64,000 bases of DNA from the NCBI GenBank assembly GCA_964575095.1, contig CAZNPA010000003.1, forward strand, positions 62,001 through 126,000, written 5' to 3'. Every line of letters starts with the position of its first letter. The stretch's first letter is position 1. Source of the DNA: CAZNPA01 sp964575095. Its GTDB lineage: Bacteria; Pseudomonadota; Alphaproteobacteria; Rickettsiales; SXRF01. The notes beneath the pieces are model-generated. The model was not told where the DNA came from and did not search any database. It saw nothing but the letters and a program-made list of their open reading frames with translations. Below are positions 26,421-34,709 of the stretch, in pieces. The translations under genes and the position numbers were made by a program.

Positions 26421-28478
26421 CTACGCCGCTTCCTTCCGCTTTTGCCCCAGGATCTCTTTCGCGCATTCGGCCATCGTCTTGGACGCGCGCGAGATGGGGT
26501 CGGTCATATAGAAGTTAGTGATGAATTCGTCGAACGGCGTCGATGCTATCTCGAATTTTCCGGCGGCGGCGTTCCACGCGGCGGGAATAATCTCGCCGAT
26601 GTTGGCAAAATGCGGCGCGACGTGTTCCATGCGCTTCTGCAGGTCGGCCGGCGTCGAATACGGAAGCGGTCTTTTCAGCACGTCCGACAGCGCGCGCACG
26701 ATCGCCCAATCCTCTTTCGCTTCGCCCGGCGCAAAAACGGCGCGCTTGGTGCGTTGCACGCGGCCTTCAGTGTTGATATAGGTCGCGTCTTTTTCGGTGT
26801 AAGCGGCGCCCGGCAGCACGACATCGGCGCGGTGCGCGCCGTCGTCGCCGTGGTGGCCCTGGTAAATCACGAAGGCTTTGCCGAGCAGGTTCATGTCGAA
26901 TTCGTCGGCGCCGAGCAGGTACACCAGTTTGATGTCGCCGCTCCTGCAGCCGTCGAAAATTTTGGCGATGTCGCGGCCGCCCTCGCCCGGCACGAAGCCA
27001 AGGTCGAGCGCCCCTACCCGTCCCGCCGCGTGGTGCAGCACGTTGAATCCGTTCCAGCCGTCTTTTATGACATTGCATTTGCCGGCGATGGTTTTGGCGG
27101 CGGCGAATATTTCCTCGCCGTCAACGCGCGCCAGCGCTGCCGTGCCCAAAATAATCATCGGTTGTTTGGCGGCGGACAATATTTTGGCCAGCGGATGCTT
27201 GCCGGAAGCGATCTCGGCCAATATCTGCGGATCGTTGCCCAGATGCTCATGCGGGTAATTCAGCTCCGCCTCCGCGCCGATGTGATAAATCTTGAGGCCG
27301 CCCTTCAAGTACGCCTTGCGCAGGCGGGCATTGACCATCGCCGCCTCGCGGCGCGGGTTGGCGCCGATGAGCAAGCACACGTCCGCCCGTTCGATGCCGG
27401 CGATGGTGGTGTTGAACAAATAATCGCCGCGGTGCCCGGGATTTATTTTGGCACCCTCCTGACGGCAATCGCGGCTCATGACGTTCATCTCATCCAATAA
27501 ATCTTTCAGCGCCATCACGCTTTCGGCGCAGGCGAGGTTGCCGGAGAGCGCCGCCATCTGCGCCGGGCGTAGTTTCTGCACTTGCGCGGCGATGGCATCG
27601 AATGCCTGTTGCCACGTCGCTTCCTTCAGGGTGCCGTCGCGGCGCACATACGGGCGGTCGAGCCGCTGGCGCTTCAAGCCGTCGCAGGCGTGGCGCGTCT
27701 TGTCGGAGATCCATTCCTCGTTGATCTCCTCGTGGATGCGCGGCAGCACGCGCAGGACCGTTTTTCCGCGGCTGTCGATGCGGATGTGGCTGCCCACCGC
27801 GTCCATGACGTCGATCGATTCGGTTTTCTTGAGCTCCCACGGACGCGCCGCAAACGCATACGGCTTACTGGTCAGCGCGCCGACCGGGCAGATATCGACC
27901 AGGTTTCCCGAAAGTTCCGATGTGATCGCTTTTTCGATGTAGGTGCCGACTTCCATGTGCTCGCCGCGTCCGAACGCGCCCAGTTCCGGCACACCGGCGA
28001 TGTCTTCCGAGAAGCGGATGCAGCGCGTGCAGTGGATGCAACGCGTCATCTGCGTCTTGATGAGCGGCCCCATGTATTTGTCTTCGACGGCGCGCTTCGG
28101 TTCCTGGTAGCGGCTAGTGCCCGCGCCGTAGAACAGCGCCTGGTCCTGCAAATCACACTCGCCGCCCTGGTCGCAGATCGGGCAGTCGAGCGGGTGGTTG
28201 ATGAGCAGGAATTCCATCACGCCTTCGCGCGCTTTTTTGACCATCGGCGAATTGGTTTTGACCACCATGCCGTCGGCGCAAGGCAGCGCGCACGAGGCTT
28301 GCGGCTTGGGCGGCCCCGGCGACACTTCGACCAAACACATGCGGCAATTACCGGCAATTTGCAACCGCTCATGGTAACAAAACCGCGGAATCTCGATGCC
28401 CAGCCGCTCGCACGCCTGGATCAACACCGTCCCGGCTTCGACTTCGATCTCTTTTCCGTCAATGGTCAGTTTGGGCAT
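26421..28478 (-). CDS. nuoG: NADH-quinone oxidoreductase subunit G
   Basis: The large iron-sulphur subunit of the NADH arm, 685 residues, the size normal for alphaproteobacteria and well short of the enterobacterial form. The N-terminal 2Fe-2S ferredoxin domain has cysteines at about 34, 45, 48 and 63. Further cluster motifs are CPICDQGGECDLQ and CIHCTRCIRFSE; the molybdopterin-oxidoreductase-like domain follows. Start 28478 gives TAATG with the nuoF stop and an AAGGAAGG upstream; a longer frame to 28865 would run through nuoF. Confidence 0.96.
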   Translation of the reverse strand: MPKLTIDGKEIEVEAGTVLIQACERLGIEIPRFCYHERLQIAGNCRMCLVEVSPGPPKPQASCALPCADGMVVKTNSPMVKKAREGVMEFLLINHPLDCPICDQGGECDLQDQALFYGAGTSRYQEPKRAVEDKYMGPLIKTQMTRCIHCTRCIRFSEDIAGVPELGAFGRGEHMEVGTYIEKAITSELSGNLVDICPVGALTSKPYAFAARPWELKKTESIDVMDAVGSHIRIDSRGKTVLRVLPRIHEEINEEWISDKTRHACDGLKRQRLDRPYVRRDGTLKEATWQQAFDAIAAQVQKLRPAQMAALSGNLACAESVMALKDLLDEMNVMSRDCRQEGAKINPGHRGDYLFNTTIAGIERADVCLLIGANPRREAAMVNARLRKAYLKGGLKIYHIGAEAELNYPHEHLGNDPQILAEIASGKHPLAKILSAAKQPMIILGTAALARVDGEEIFAAAKTIAGKCNVIKDGWNGFNVLHHAAGRVGALDLGFVPGEGGRDIAKIFDGCRSGDIKLVYLLGADEFDMNLLGKAFVIYQGHHGDDGAHRADVVLPGAAYTEKDATYINTEGRVQRTKRAVFAPGEAKEDWAIVRALSDVLKRPLPYSTPADLQKRMEHVAPHFANIGEIIPAAWNAAAGKFEIASTPFDEFITNFYMTDPISRASKTMAECAKEILGQKRKEAA

Positions 28479-29758
28479 TATGCCGCCTTCCTTCCGGTAT
28501 ATTCGCGTATGCGTTTTTCGATTTCGGGGCGGAAGTGGCGGACGAGGCCCTGCACCGGCCAGGCCGCCGCGTCGCCCAGAGCGCAGATGGTGTGGCCTTC
28601 GATGCGGCCGGCGATATCGAGCAATTGTTCGATCTCCTCGATTTTGGCGTTGCCGATCACCATGCGCTCCATGATGCGCCACAGCCAGCCCGTGCCTTCG
28701 CGGCACGGCGTGCACTGGCCGCAGGATTCGTGCGTATAGAATTTCGAGAGGCGCGCAATGGCGCGCACGATGTCGGTCGATTTGTCCATCACGATCACCG
28801 CCGCCGTGCCGAGGCCCGACCGCACTTCCTTCAAGCTGTCGAAATCCATCAATATGTTGTCGCACACCGATTTCGGGATCACCGGCACCGACGAGCCGCC
28901 GGGAATCACCGCCAGCAGATTATCCCAGCCGCCGCGCACGCCACCGGCATGCTTGTCGATCAGCTCGCGCAGCGGCACGCTCATCGCGTCCTCGACGTTG
29001 CACGGTTTGTTGACGTGGCCGGAGATGCAGAACACTTTCGTGCCGGTGTTGTTGGGACGGCCGATGGAAGAAAACCACGGCGCGCCGCGCCGCAAAATCG
29101 TCGGCACGACGGCGATGGACTCGACGTTATTGACCGTCGTCGGGCAACCCCAGACGCCCATCGCCGCCGGGAACGGCGGTTTCAGGCGCGGCTGGCCTTT
29201 CTTTCCTTCGAGCGATTCGATCAGCGCCGTTTCCTCGCCGCAGATATAGGCGCCGGCGCCGCGATGCACATAGATGTCGCAATCGAAACCGGATTTGCAG
29301 GCGTTCTTGCCGATGAGCCCGGCGTCGTAGCATTCCTTGATCGCGAATTCGAGCCGGTCGGCCTCTTCGTGGAATTCGCCGCGTATATAGATGTACGCCG
29401 CCACCGCGCGCATGGCGAAGCAGGCAATTAAACAACCTTCGATTAATTTATGCGGGTCGTGGCGCATCATGTCGCGGTCTTTGCACGTGCCCGGCTCGCC
29501 TTCGTCGGCGTTGACGACTAAATACGACGGCCGCCCGTCGGATGTCTTGGGCATGAACGACCATTTCGTTCCCGTCGAAAATCCGGCGCCGCCGCGCCCG
29601 CGCAATCCCGACGCTTTCACTTCCTCTATAATCTTTTCCTGGCCTTTTTCGAGCAAGGCCTTGGTGTTATCCCAATCGCCACGCGATTTCGCCCCAGCCA
29701 GCTTCCAATCCTCGAAGCCGTACAGGTTGGTGAAGATTTTGTCTTTTTCAGCGAGCAT
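28478..29758 (-). CDS. nuoF: NADH-quinone oxidoreductase subunit F
   Basis: The NADH-oxidising subunit with FMN and cluster N3, 426 residues. The nucleotide loop LRGRGGAGFSTGTKW, the FMN region (VNADEGEPGTCKDR, GAGAYICGEETALIES) and the cluster motif SCGQCTPCREG are all present. The start at 29758 forms TAATG with the nuoE stop; an in-frame ATG at 30037 would overlap nuoE and adds unrelated arginine-rich sequence. Confidence 0.97.
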   Translation of the reverse strand: MLAEKDKIFTNLYGFEDWKLAGAKSRGDWDNTKALLEKGQEKIIEEVKASGLRGRGGAGFSTGTKWSFMPKTSDGRPSYLVVNADEGEPGTCKDRDMMRHDPHKLIEGCLIACFAMRAVAAYIYIRGEFHEEADRLEFAIKECYDAGLIGKNACKSGFDCDIYVHRGAGAYICGEETALIESLEGKKGQPRLKPPFPAAMGVWGCPTTVNNVESIAVVPTILRRGAPWFSSIGRPNNTGTKVFCISGHVNKPCNVEDAMSVPLRELIDKHAGGVRGGWDNLLAVIPGGSSVPVIPKSVCDNILMDFDSLKEVRSGLGTAAVIVMDKSTDIVRAIARLSKFYTHESCGQCTPCREGTGWLWRIMERMVIGNAKIEEIEQLLDIAGRIEGHTICALGDAAAWPVQGLVRHFRPEIEKRIREYTGRKAA

Positions 29759-30348
29759 TATTTTCCTCCTGCCGGCTCTGAAGATTTCCGCCCGCTCTGC
29801 GGGCCGGGCTTGGGCTCGCGTCCCATCGCCAGATCGTCGATAATCCGCACCACGTTTTGCGGCGTCAAATCTTCGTAATAATGCTCGCCGATGCCGCACA
29901 TCGGCGCGTTGACGCAGGCGCCCAGACATTCGACCTCGCGCAGGGTGAACATGCCGTCGGCGGTGGTCTCGCCCAGACCGATGCCCAGCCGTTTTTCGCA
30001 GGCGGCGACGATCTCGTCCGAGCCTTTGAGCCAGCACGGTGTCGTCGTGCAGACTTCGATCACATGCTCGCCCACCGGTTCAAGATTATACATCGTATAA
30101 AAACTCGCGACCTCGTAGACGCGCACCGGCGGCATGCCGAGCATCTCGGCCACAGCATCCATCGCCGGTTTGGGCAGCCAGTTATTATTTTGTTTTTGCG
30201 CCAGCGTTAAAAGCGGCATCACCGCGCTCTGCTGCCGCCCGGCGGGATAGCGGGCGACGATCTCCTTGGCGCGCGCCAGGTTCTCGGCGCTGAAGGAAAA
30301 GCCCTGCGGCGCTTTTTCGATATCTTTCTGATGCATTTTTCCGGTCAT
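29758..30348 (-). CDS. nuoE: NADH-quinone oxidoreductase subunit E
   Basis: A thioredoxin-like 2Fe-2S subunit (cluster N1a), about 196 residues. The cluster ligands are in CTTTPCW and CLGACVNAPMC. The N-terminal helical region (FSFSAENLARAKEIVARYP) is typical. I place the start at 30348 (MTGKMHQKD), 13 bases after the preceding gene; residue 5 is another possible start. The C-terminal tail is proline/glycine-rich and variable. Confidence 0.94.
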   Translation of the reverse strand: MTGKMHQKDIEKAPQGFSFSAENLARAKEIVARYPAGRQQSAVMPLLTLAQKQNNNWLPKPAMDAVAEMLGMPPVRVYEVASFYTMYNLEPVGEHVIEVCTTTPCWLKGSDEIVAACEKRLGIGLGETTADGMFTLREVECLGACVNAPMCGIGEHYYEDLTPQNVVRIIDDLAMGREPKPGPQSGRKSSEPAGGK

Positions 30349-30361
30349 ATTTTTTCTCTTC

Positions 30362-30991
30362 TCAGCGACGCCTGTTGGAACGCGGCGCCCATGTGTGGTC
30401 ATACACCTTGATCAGCCGCACCGAGGACTGCCCCTGCGGCGGCATCAGCAGCATCTGGCCGGCCTTGAATTCTCCCTGCGCGCTGGCGACGATAAAGCAC
30501 ATTTGCGTATCGGTGGCCACACCGTCTTTATAGAAATACAGGGCGCCGCTTTCATGCGAGAGATATTGCTGCAGGTTGGGCGGCTGCTGAAAGCGGATTT
30601 TATTGAACACGACTTTTCCGGCTTCGTTGGTAGCGGATTTGTATTCCTTGTAGGTGCTATCGGCATTCAAGGTAAGAAACTGGTAGGGAAAAGAAGAGAA
30701 CGCCGCCGTTTCGGCGCTGGCGGGATTTTCATAGACCCGCGCCAGTTTCCAAATGCCGAGCAACCCATTTTGCGCGCAGGGGTTGGAGGGCGGCAGCGGC
30801 GGAACGACGCCTTGCTGCGGCTGCATCTGCGCTTGCGGCACCGGCGCGGCGGGCGTCGGCGGAGCAATGATCGCCGGCACCGGTATCGCCGGCTGCGCTT
30901 CCTGCGCGATCGTTGTCGGCGCGGCTTCCTGCGCTATCGCCGATGTAGCAACGGCGGCGGCCAGCAAAAATATGGCATAGGCTGCTTTCAT
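30362..30991 (-). CDS. secreted proline-rich protein between nuoD and nuoE
   Basis: Family not recognised. The 209-residue product has a clear signal peptide (MKAAYAIFLLAAAVATSAIA, cut before QEA), a proline/alanine/glutamine-rich linker to about residue 70, then a globular domain from CAQNGLLGIWKLARVY to the end, whose start resembles lipocalin-like domains in form (a G-x-W near the first strand). It ends in a basic cluster. Its ATG overlaps the nuoD stop (ATGA) and nuoE follows 13 bases later, so it is translated within the operon. A periplasmic product is not expected to contact the cytoplasmic NuoD or NuoE arm. Confidence 0.78.
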   Translation of the reverse strand: MKAAYAIFLLAAAVATSAIAQEAAPTTIAQEAQPAIPVPAIIAPPTPAAPVPQAQMQPQQGVVPPLPPSNPCAQNGLLGIWKLARVYENPASAETAAFSSFPYQFLTLNADSTYKEYKSATNEAGKVVFNKIRFQQPPNLQQYLSHESGALYFYKDGVATDTQMCFIVASAQGEFKAGQMLLMPPQGQSSVRLIKVYDHTWAPRSNRRR

Positions 30992-32172
30992 CGGTCGATC
31001 TCCCCGAAAACAATATCCATCGTGCCGATGATGGCCACCACGTCGGCCAGCATGTGGCCCTTGCTCATGAAATCGAGCGCGGAAAGATGCGCGAATCCCG
31101 GCGCGCGCAGGCGGCAGCGGTAGGGCTTGTTGCTGCCGTCCGCCACGACATAGACGCCGAATTCGCCCTTGGGCGCTTCGACCGCGGTATAGGTTTCGCC
31201 GGCGGGCACGTGGTAGCCCTCGGTATAGAGTTTAAAATGGTTGATCAGCGCTTCCATCGAATGCTTCATCAGCGCGCGCTTGGGCGGCGCGATTTTGGGA
31301 TCGCCGGTCACCACCTCTCCTTTCGGCATTTTTTCGACGCACTGCATGATCAGTTTCAGCGACTGGCGCATTTCCTCCATGCGCACCAGATAACGATCCC
31401 AACTGTCGCCGTTCTTGCCGATCGGGATGTCAAATTCGAGCTGGTCGTAAATTTCATACGGCTGCGACTTGCGCAAATCCCAGGCGATGCCGGATCCGCG
31501 CAGCATCGGCCCCGAAAAACCCCAGTCCATCGCCTCGGCCGCCGTGACGACGCCGATATCGACCAGCCGCTGCTTGAAGATGCGGTTTTCGGTGAGCAGA
31601 TTATCGACGTCGTCGATAATTTTGGTGAAGCCCTTCGCCCATTTGTAAATATCGTCTTCCATGCCGGCGGGAATATCCTGGTGCACGCCGCCGGGACGTA
31701 TATAGGCCGAGTGGAACCGCGCGCCCGATGCGCGTTCGTAAAATTCGAGCACTTTCTCGCGCTCCTCGAACATCCAGAGAAGCGGCGTCATCGCACCGAC
31801 GTCGAGTGCCTGCGTCGTGATGTTCAGGATATGGTTCAGGATGCGCGTCAGCTCGCAGAACAGCACGCGAATATATTTGGCGCGCGGCGGAATTTCGCAG
31901 CCCAGCAGTTTTTCCACCGCCAACGCAAAGCAATGCTCCTGCGACATCGGCGACACGTAATCCAGCCGGTCGAAATACGGCAGCGCCTGCAAATAGGTTT
32001 TATGCTCGATGAGTTTTTCCGTGCCGCGATGCAAAAGCCCGATATGCGGATCGGCGCGCTCGACCACCTCGCCGTCCATCTCCAGGATCAAGCGCAGCAC
32101 GCCGTGCGCCGCCGGATGCTGCGGCCCGAAGTTTATGGTGAGGTTTTTCAAATCAACGGCGGGCTGGGTCAT
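30988..32172 (-). CDS. nuoD: NADH-quinone oxidoreductase subunit D
   Basis: The 49-kDa quinone-site subunit, separate from NuoC here, 394 residues. Typical motifs are NFGPQHPAAHGVLRL near the N-terminus (quinone-site histidines), GTEKLIEHKTYLQALPYFDRLDYVS, GSGIAWDLRKSQPYE and the C-terminal DIVFGEIDR. Its start overlaps the stop of the upstream 159-residue membrane protein by four bases, so an accessory gene is translationally coupled to it in place of nuoC. Confidence 0.97.
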   Translation of the reverse strand: MTQPAVDLKNLTINFGPQHPAAHGVLRLILEMDGEVVERADPHIGLLHRGTEKLIEHKTYLQALPYFDRLDYVSPMSQEHCFALAVEKLLGCEIPPRAKYIRVLFCELTRILNHILNITTQALDVGAMTPLLWMFEEREKVLEFYERASGARFHSAYIRPGGVHQDIPAGMEDDIYKWAKGFTKIIDDVDNLLTENRIFKQRLVDIGVVTAAEAMDWGFSGPMLRGSGIAWDLRKSQPYEIYDQLEFDIPIGKNGDSWDRYLVRMEEMRQSLKLIMQCVEKMPKGEVVTGDPKIAPPKRALMKHSMEALINHFKLYTEGYHVPAGETYTAVEAPKGEFGVYVVADGSNKPYRCRLRAPGFAHLSALDFMSKGHMLADVVAIIGTMDIVFGEIDR

Positions 32173-32648
32173 GGTGATAGGTTGGTAGTAGCAGGTTTAT
32201 TGTTCATTTTAGATTGCACGCATTCTTCGAAAGAATCTCTATTTTGTTCAATATATCGGTGGACTCTGATACCCTTCTCTCGGGCAATTTTTCTAAACTC
32301 TCCCTTGCATTCAAAACCCGCAATCACCGTATCGCCAAAGACATTTATAAGTATTATCAATAATAGAATACCCAATAAATGGCTTGCTGCAGAAAGCGCT
32401 GTTAACGCCCTGGCGATATATCTTTGGTGCTTCCATCGCGTATTAAACGTACACCTCCACAAAGCAACTACCACCCAGATGCCTGCAATGCTCTGCACTA
32501 CGTAGAATATGCTAAAACTATTGGATCCCCATCCGTTTTTTATGATGACGCCGCCGATGATAGCAAAGGCTATTCCTCCCAGAGACCATATCAAGGCTAC
32601 CTCCCTTAGAGTAGCCTCGCCCCGCCATGCACGCCCTAACACTCCCAC
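32169..32648 (-). CDS. hypothetical membrane protein, WRGE type, copy 1
   Basis: A 159-residue protein, family function unknown. It starts GVLGRAWRGEATL, then has three hydrophobic segments (about 18-38, 45-64 and 82-105) and a polar C-terminal region with two cysteines (FECKGEFRKIAREKGI and FEECVQSKM). The next gene upstream (32712-33191) has the same length and plan, so they are tandem paralogues. The DNA is clearly AT-richer than the flanking nuo genes. It overlaps the nuoD start by four bases. Confidence 0.75.
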   Translation of the reverse strand: MGVLGRAWRGEATLREVALIWSLGGIAFAIIGGVIIKNGWGSNSFSIFYVVQSIAGIWVVVALWRCTFNTRWKHQRYIARALTALSAASHLLGILLLIILINVFGDTVIAGFECKGEFRKIAREKGIRVHRYIEQNRDSFEECVQSKMNNKPATTNLSP

Positions 32649-32711
32649 ATCATCCCCCTAAAAACCTGTGCATAATTTATACGTCCGTCAGATTCCTTAA
32701 ATCAGCTTGAG

Positions 32712-33191
32712 TCATGGCGAAGAGCTGTTTGCCTGACTCTTGGCCTTAAATTCTACGCATTCTTTCAAATACGCCTGATTCTTGAAAGTATATTCCCCCG
32801 GATTAATGCCGTTCTTTTTAGCGAATTCTCTCATTTCTCTCCTGCATTCCTGTTCTGCTCTCTTTTCCGGCGTTATCTCCACCTGAGAAACAAAGAAAAT
32901 CAGCATGCTCATCAAAACCCCAATCGTCAAAAATATGGAATAAGATATTCTATAATAATACTTCCCAAGCCAGGAACTCGCATTAGACGCGCACCTCCAA
33001 ACGGCCACAGCGAACCACATCGTAAGAGTTGCATTCGCTGCAAGCAGCAATTGAAATCTTAGCGGCGTCCATCCGTGATTTGCATGAACAAAAGTAGTGC
33101 CTATAGCTATGGCAATTAAACAAATTCCATACATCTGCACGACAAACGACGGAGCTTCCTCTCCACGCCATGCATTCCCTATCCATCCCAT
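32712..33191 (-). CDS. hypothetical membrane protein, WRGE type, copy 2
   Basis: Paralogue of the 32169-32648 gene: 159 residues, start GWIGNAWRGEEAPSF, hydrophobic segments in the first 110 residues, and a C-terminal tail with CRREMREFAKKNGI and LKECVEFKAKSQ that aligns with copy 1. By hand count 22 of 60 bases in 32761-32820 are G or C, compared with 33 of 60 in nuoF at 29281-29340, which suggests recent acquisition. Function unknown. Seven bases separate its start from the upstream acetyltransferase stop. Confidence 0.75.
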   Translation of the reverse strand: MGWIGNAWRGEEAPSFVVQMYGICLIAIAIGTTFVHANHGWTPLRFQLLLAANATLTMWFAVAVWRCASNASSWLGKYYYRISYSIFLTIGVLMSMLIFFVSQVEITPEKRAEQECRREMREFAKKNGINPGEYTFKNQAYLKECVEFKAKSQANSSSP

Positions 33192-33198
33192 AGTCTTC

Positions 33199-33723
33199 CT
33201 ACAAAAACCTATGCATCATATAAACATCGACAAACCCTTGCGTCGCATGCCGGTAGCCTTTGGGCAGCGTGCCGACGATTTCAAATCCGAGCGACTGCCA
33301 TAAATTGACGGCGATGTCGTTGGAACCGACAACGAAGTTAAACTGCATGGCTTTGTACCCCAGTTTCTTGGCGACTTTGAGCGCGTGCTGCCCCATTTTG
33401 CGGCCGATGCCCTTGCGGCGATAGCCCGGCGCGACAATGAACGAAGCGTTGGCGACGTGCTTGGCGCGTCCCGTGCGATTGGGGCGCACGGCAAAAAATC
33501 CCGCGATCTCGCCCTGGCACTCGGCGACAAAACCATGCGTGCCGGGCGCCGTCATCCAATAGGCCAGCGCGCGCTCCGGCGGCATTTCTTCCAGCGTATA
33601 AGAATAGGTCGTGCCCGCTTCGAGGACATGGCTGAATATTCCGTAGATGATTTCGAAATCCTCTAGATTGGCTGGGCGAATCCTGGTTGGTGGTTGGTGG
33701 TTTTTGGTTGGTAGAGAGTTCAT
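33199..33723 (-). CDS. GNAT-family N-acetyltransferase
   Basis: A 174-residue acetyl-CoA-dependent acetyltransferase of the GNAT fold. The acetyl-CoA loop is ASFIVAPGYRRKGIGRKMGQ, and the C-terminal part (MQFNFVVGSNDIAVNLWQSLGFEIVGTLP) is typical of the phosphinothricin-acetyltransferase-like branch. The substrate is not predictable. Residues 2-13 (NSLPTKNHQPPT) are encoded by heptamer repeat B1, so the true N-terminus of the family starts about residue 14 and the repeat has supplied the start codon or extended it. It begins two bases after the four-helix-bundle gene. Confidence 0.85.
   Translation of the reverse strand: MNSLPTKNHQPPTRIRPANLEDFEIIYGIFSHVLEAGTTYSYTLEEMPPERALAYWMTAPGTHGFVAECQGEIAGFFAVRPNRTGRAKHVANASFIVAPGYRRKGIGRKMGQHALKVAKKLGYKAMQFNFVVGSNDIAVNLWQSLGFEIVGTLPKGYRHATQGFVDVYMMHRFL
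33684..33718. repeat. heptamer repeat B1
   Basis: Tandem heptamers TGGTTGG, TGGTTGG, TGGTTTT, TGGTTGG, TAGAGAG on the plus strand, lying within the 5' coding end of the acetyltransferase gene. It is in inverted orientation to B2 at 34096, and the two copies bracket the four-helix-bundle gene. Confidence 0.8.
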
Positions 33724-33725
33724 AG

Positions 33726-34085
33726 CTACTTTTTGCGTCCCAACGCATTATACAAAGCCTGTAGTTGTTTACCGAGAATCTCACACTCCGACTCCACTGA
33801 TATTACATTTTCTTTTCTCAAATATCCCAGCTCGATAGCAATGGTTAAATGCGTTTTTAATTCCGCCAATGAACCGAGTGCCATCGCAATAAACCGCATA
33901 AAATCTTTGGTGGATTTTCTAGCGCTGCCTTCCGCCAGATTGGCTGGTATGGAAGCAACGGCTCTGCACATTTGATCATTCAACCTAAACCTTTCCTTAT
34001 CCGGCAACCCATCCGTTATGGCATATATTTTCTTAACCAGCCCTATGCTTCTTCGCCATACCTCAAGATTTTCATATGCTGTCAC
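33726..34085 (-). CDS. four-helix-bundle protein (23S rRNA intervening-sequence protein family)
   Basis: About 119 residues in the S23/IVP family, named after proteins encoded in intervening sequences of some 23S rRNA genes; related folds accompany diversity-generating retroelements (Avd). Family features are the opening AYENLEVWRRSIGLVKKIY, NDQMCRAVASIPANLAEGSARKS and the C-terminal LGKQLQALYNALGRK. The molecular role is unknown. I place the start at GTG 34085 because GGAG lies eight bases before it; an ATG at 34109 would read through repeat B2. It is bracketed by inverted heptamer repeats B1 and B2 inside the nuo operon, a sign of insertion. Confidence 0.85.
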   Translation of the reverse strand: MTAYENLEVWRRSIGLVKKIYAITDGLPDKERFRLNDQMCRAVASIPANLAEGSARKSTKDFMRFIAMALGSLAELKTHLTIAIELGYLRKENVISVESECEILGKQLQALYNALGRKK

Positions 34086-34095
34086 TTTGTAAACT

Positions 34096-34125
34096 CCACC
34101 AACCACCAACCATCAACTACCAACT
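34096..34125. repeat. heptamer repeat B2
   Basis: Heptamers CCACCAA, CCACCAA, CCATCAA, CTACCAA on the plus strand, the inverse of B1. It overlaps the last residues (VGS) and the stop codon of nuoC and provides the leader of the four-helix-bundle gene. Confidence 0.8.
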
Positions 34126-34709
34126 GTCTTTTTTTCATCTCCCGGCAACACATAGCTCGAACCTTCCCACGGGCTCAGGAAATCGAACGTGCGGTAGGCT
34201 TGCGTCAGTTTCACCGGTTCGTAGACGACGCGCTTTTGCACTTCGTCGTAGCGCAGTTCGACATAACCGGTCAGCGGGAAATCCTTGCGCTGCGGATGGC
34301 CTTCGAAACCGTAATCGGTAAGGATACGGCGCAAATCCGGATGGCCGGAGAACTGCACGCCGTACATATCCCACACCTCGCGCTCGAACCATATCGCCGA
34401 AGAAAATAACGCGCTGGCCGACGGCACCGCCGTCTGCTCATCGGCGGCCACTTTCACGCGCAGGCGCACGTTATGTTTGAAACTCAAGAGCTGGTAGATC
34501 ACCTCGAACCGCTGCTCGCGCGCCGGATAATCCACCGCCGTCACATCGACCAGTTGCTTGAACAGGCACTGTGCATCGTCGCGCAGGAATTCGAGCAGCG
34601 AAAGCAGCTGCGCCGGCGTTGCGTGAATAATGCTTTCGCCGGCAATGACTTCCTGCGAAGCAGAAAACCGCTCTAACTCGTCACTCGCCACTCGCCACTC
34701 GCCACTCAT
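34113..34709 (-). CDS. nuoC: NADH-quinone oxidoreductase subunit C
   Basis: The 30-kDa subunit of the peripheral arm, about 198 residues. The signature is WFEREVWDMYGVQFSGHPDLRRILTDYGF (read here as WFEREVWDMYGV then DLRRILTDYGF), with HPQRKDFPLTG after it and a C-terminus ending near FDFLSPWEGSSYVLPGD. Start 34709 overlaps the nuoB stop (ATGA). Residues 2-11 (SGEWRVASDE) are pure heptamer repeat A3 and the last three residues come from repeat B2, so both ends of this essential-looking gene have been invaded by repeats. Confidence 0.94.
   Translation of the reverse strand: MSGEWRVASDELERFSASQEVIAGESIIHATPAQLLSLLEFLRDDAQCLFKQLVDVTAVDYPAREQRFEVIYQLLSFKHNVRLRVKVAADEQTAVPSASALFSSAIWFEREVWDMYGVQFSGHPDLRRILTDYGFEGHPQRKDFPLTGYVELRYDEVQKRVVYEPVKLTQAYRTFDFLSPWEGSSYVLPGDEKKTVGS
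34679..34709. repeat. heptamer repeat A3, inside nuoC 5' end
   Basis: On the minus strand: AGTGGCG three times then AGTGACG, beginning directly after the AT of the nuoC start codon. Only one arm of the class A hairpin is present. It is translated as part of NuoC. Confidence 0.8.

Noticed and set aside
27582..28739. 385-codon open frame on the plus strand across nuoG/nuoF
   Set aside because: Antisense shadow of two certain complex I genes.
31054..32505. 483-codon open frame on the plus strand across nuoD
   Set aside because: Antisense shadow of nuoD with low-complexity composition; the real gene is certain from its motifs.
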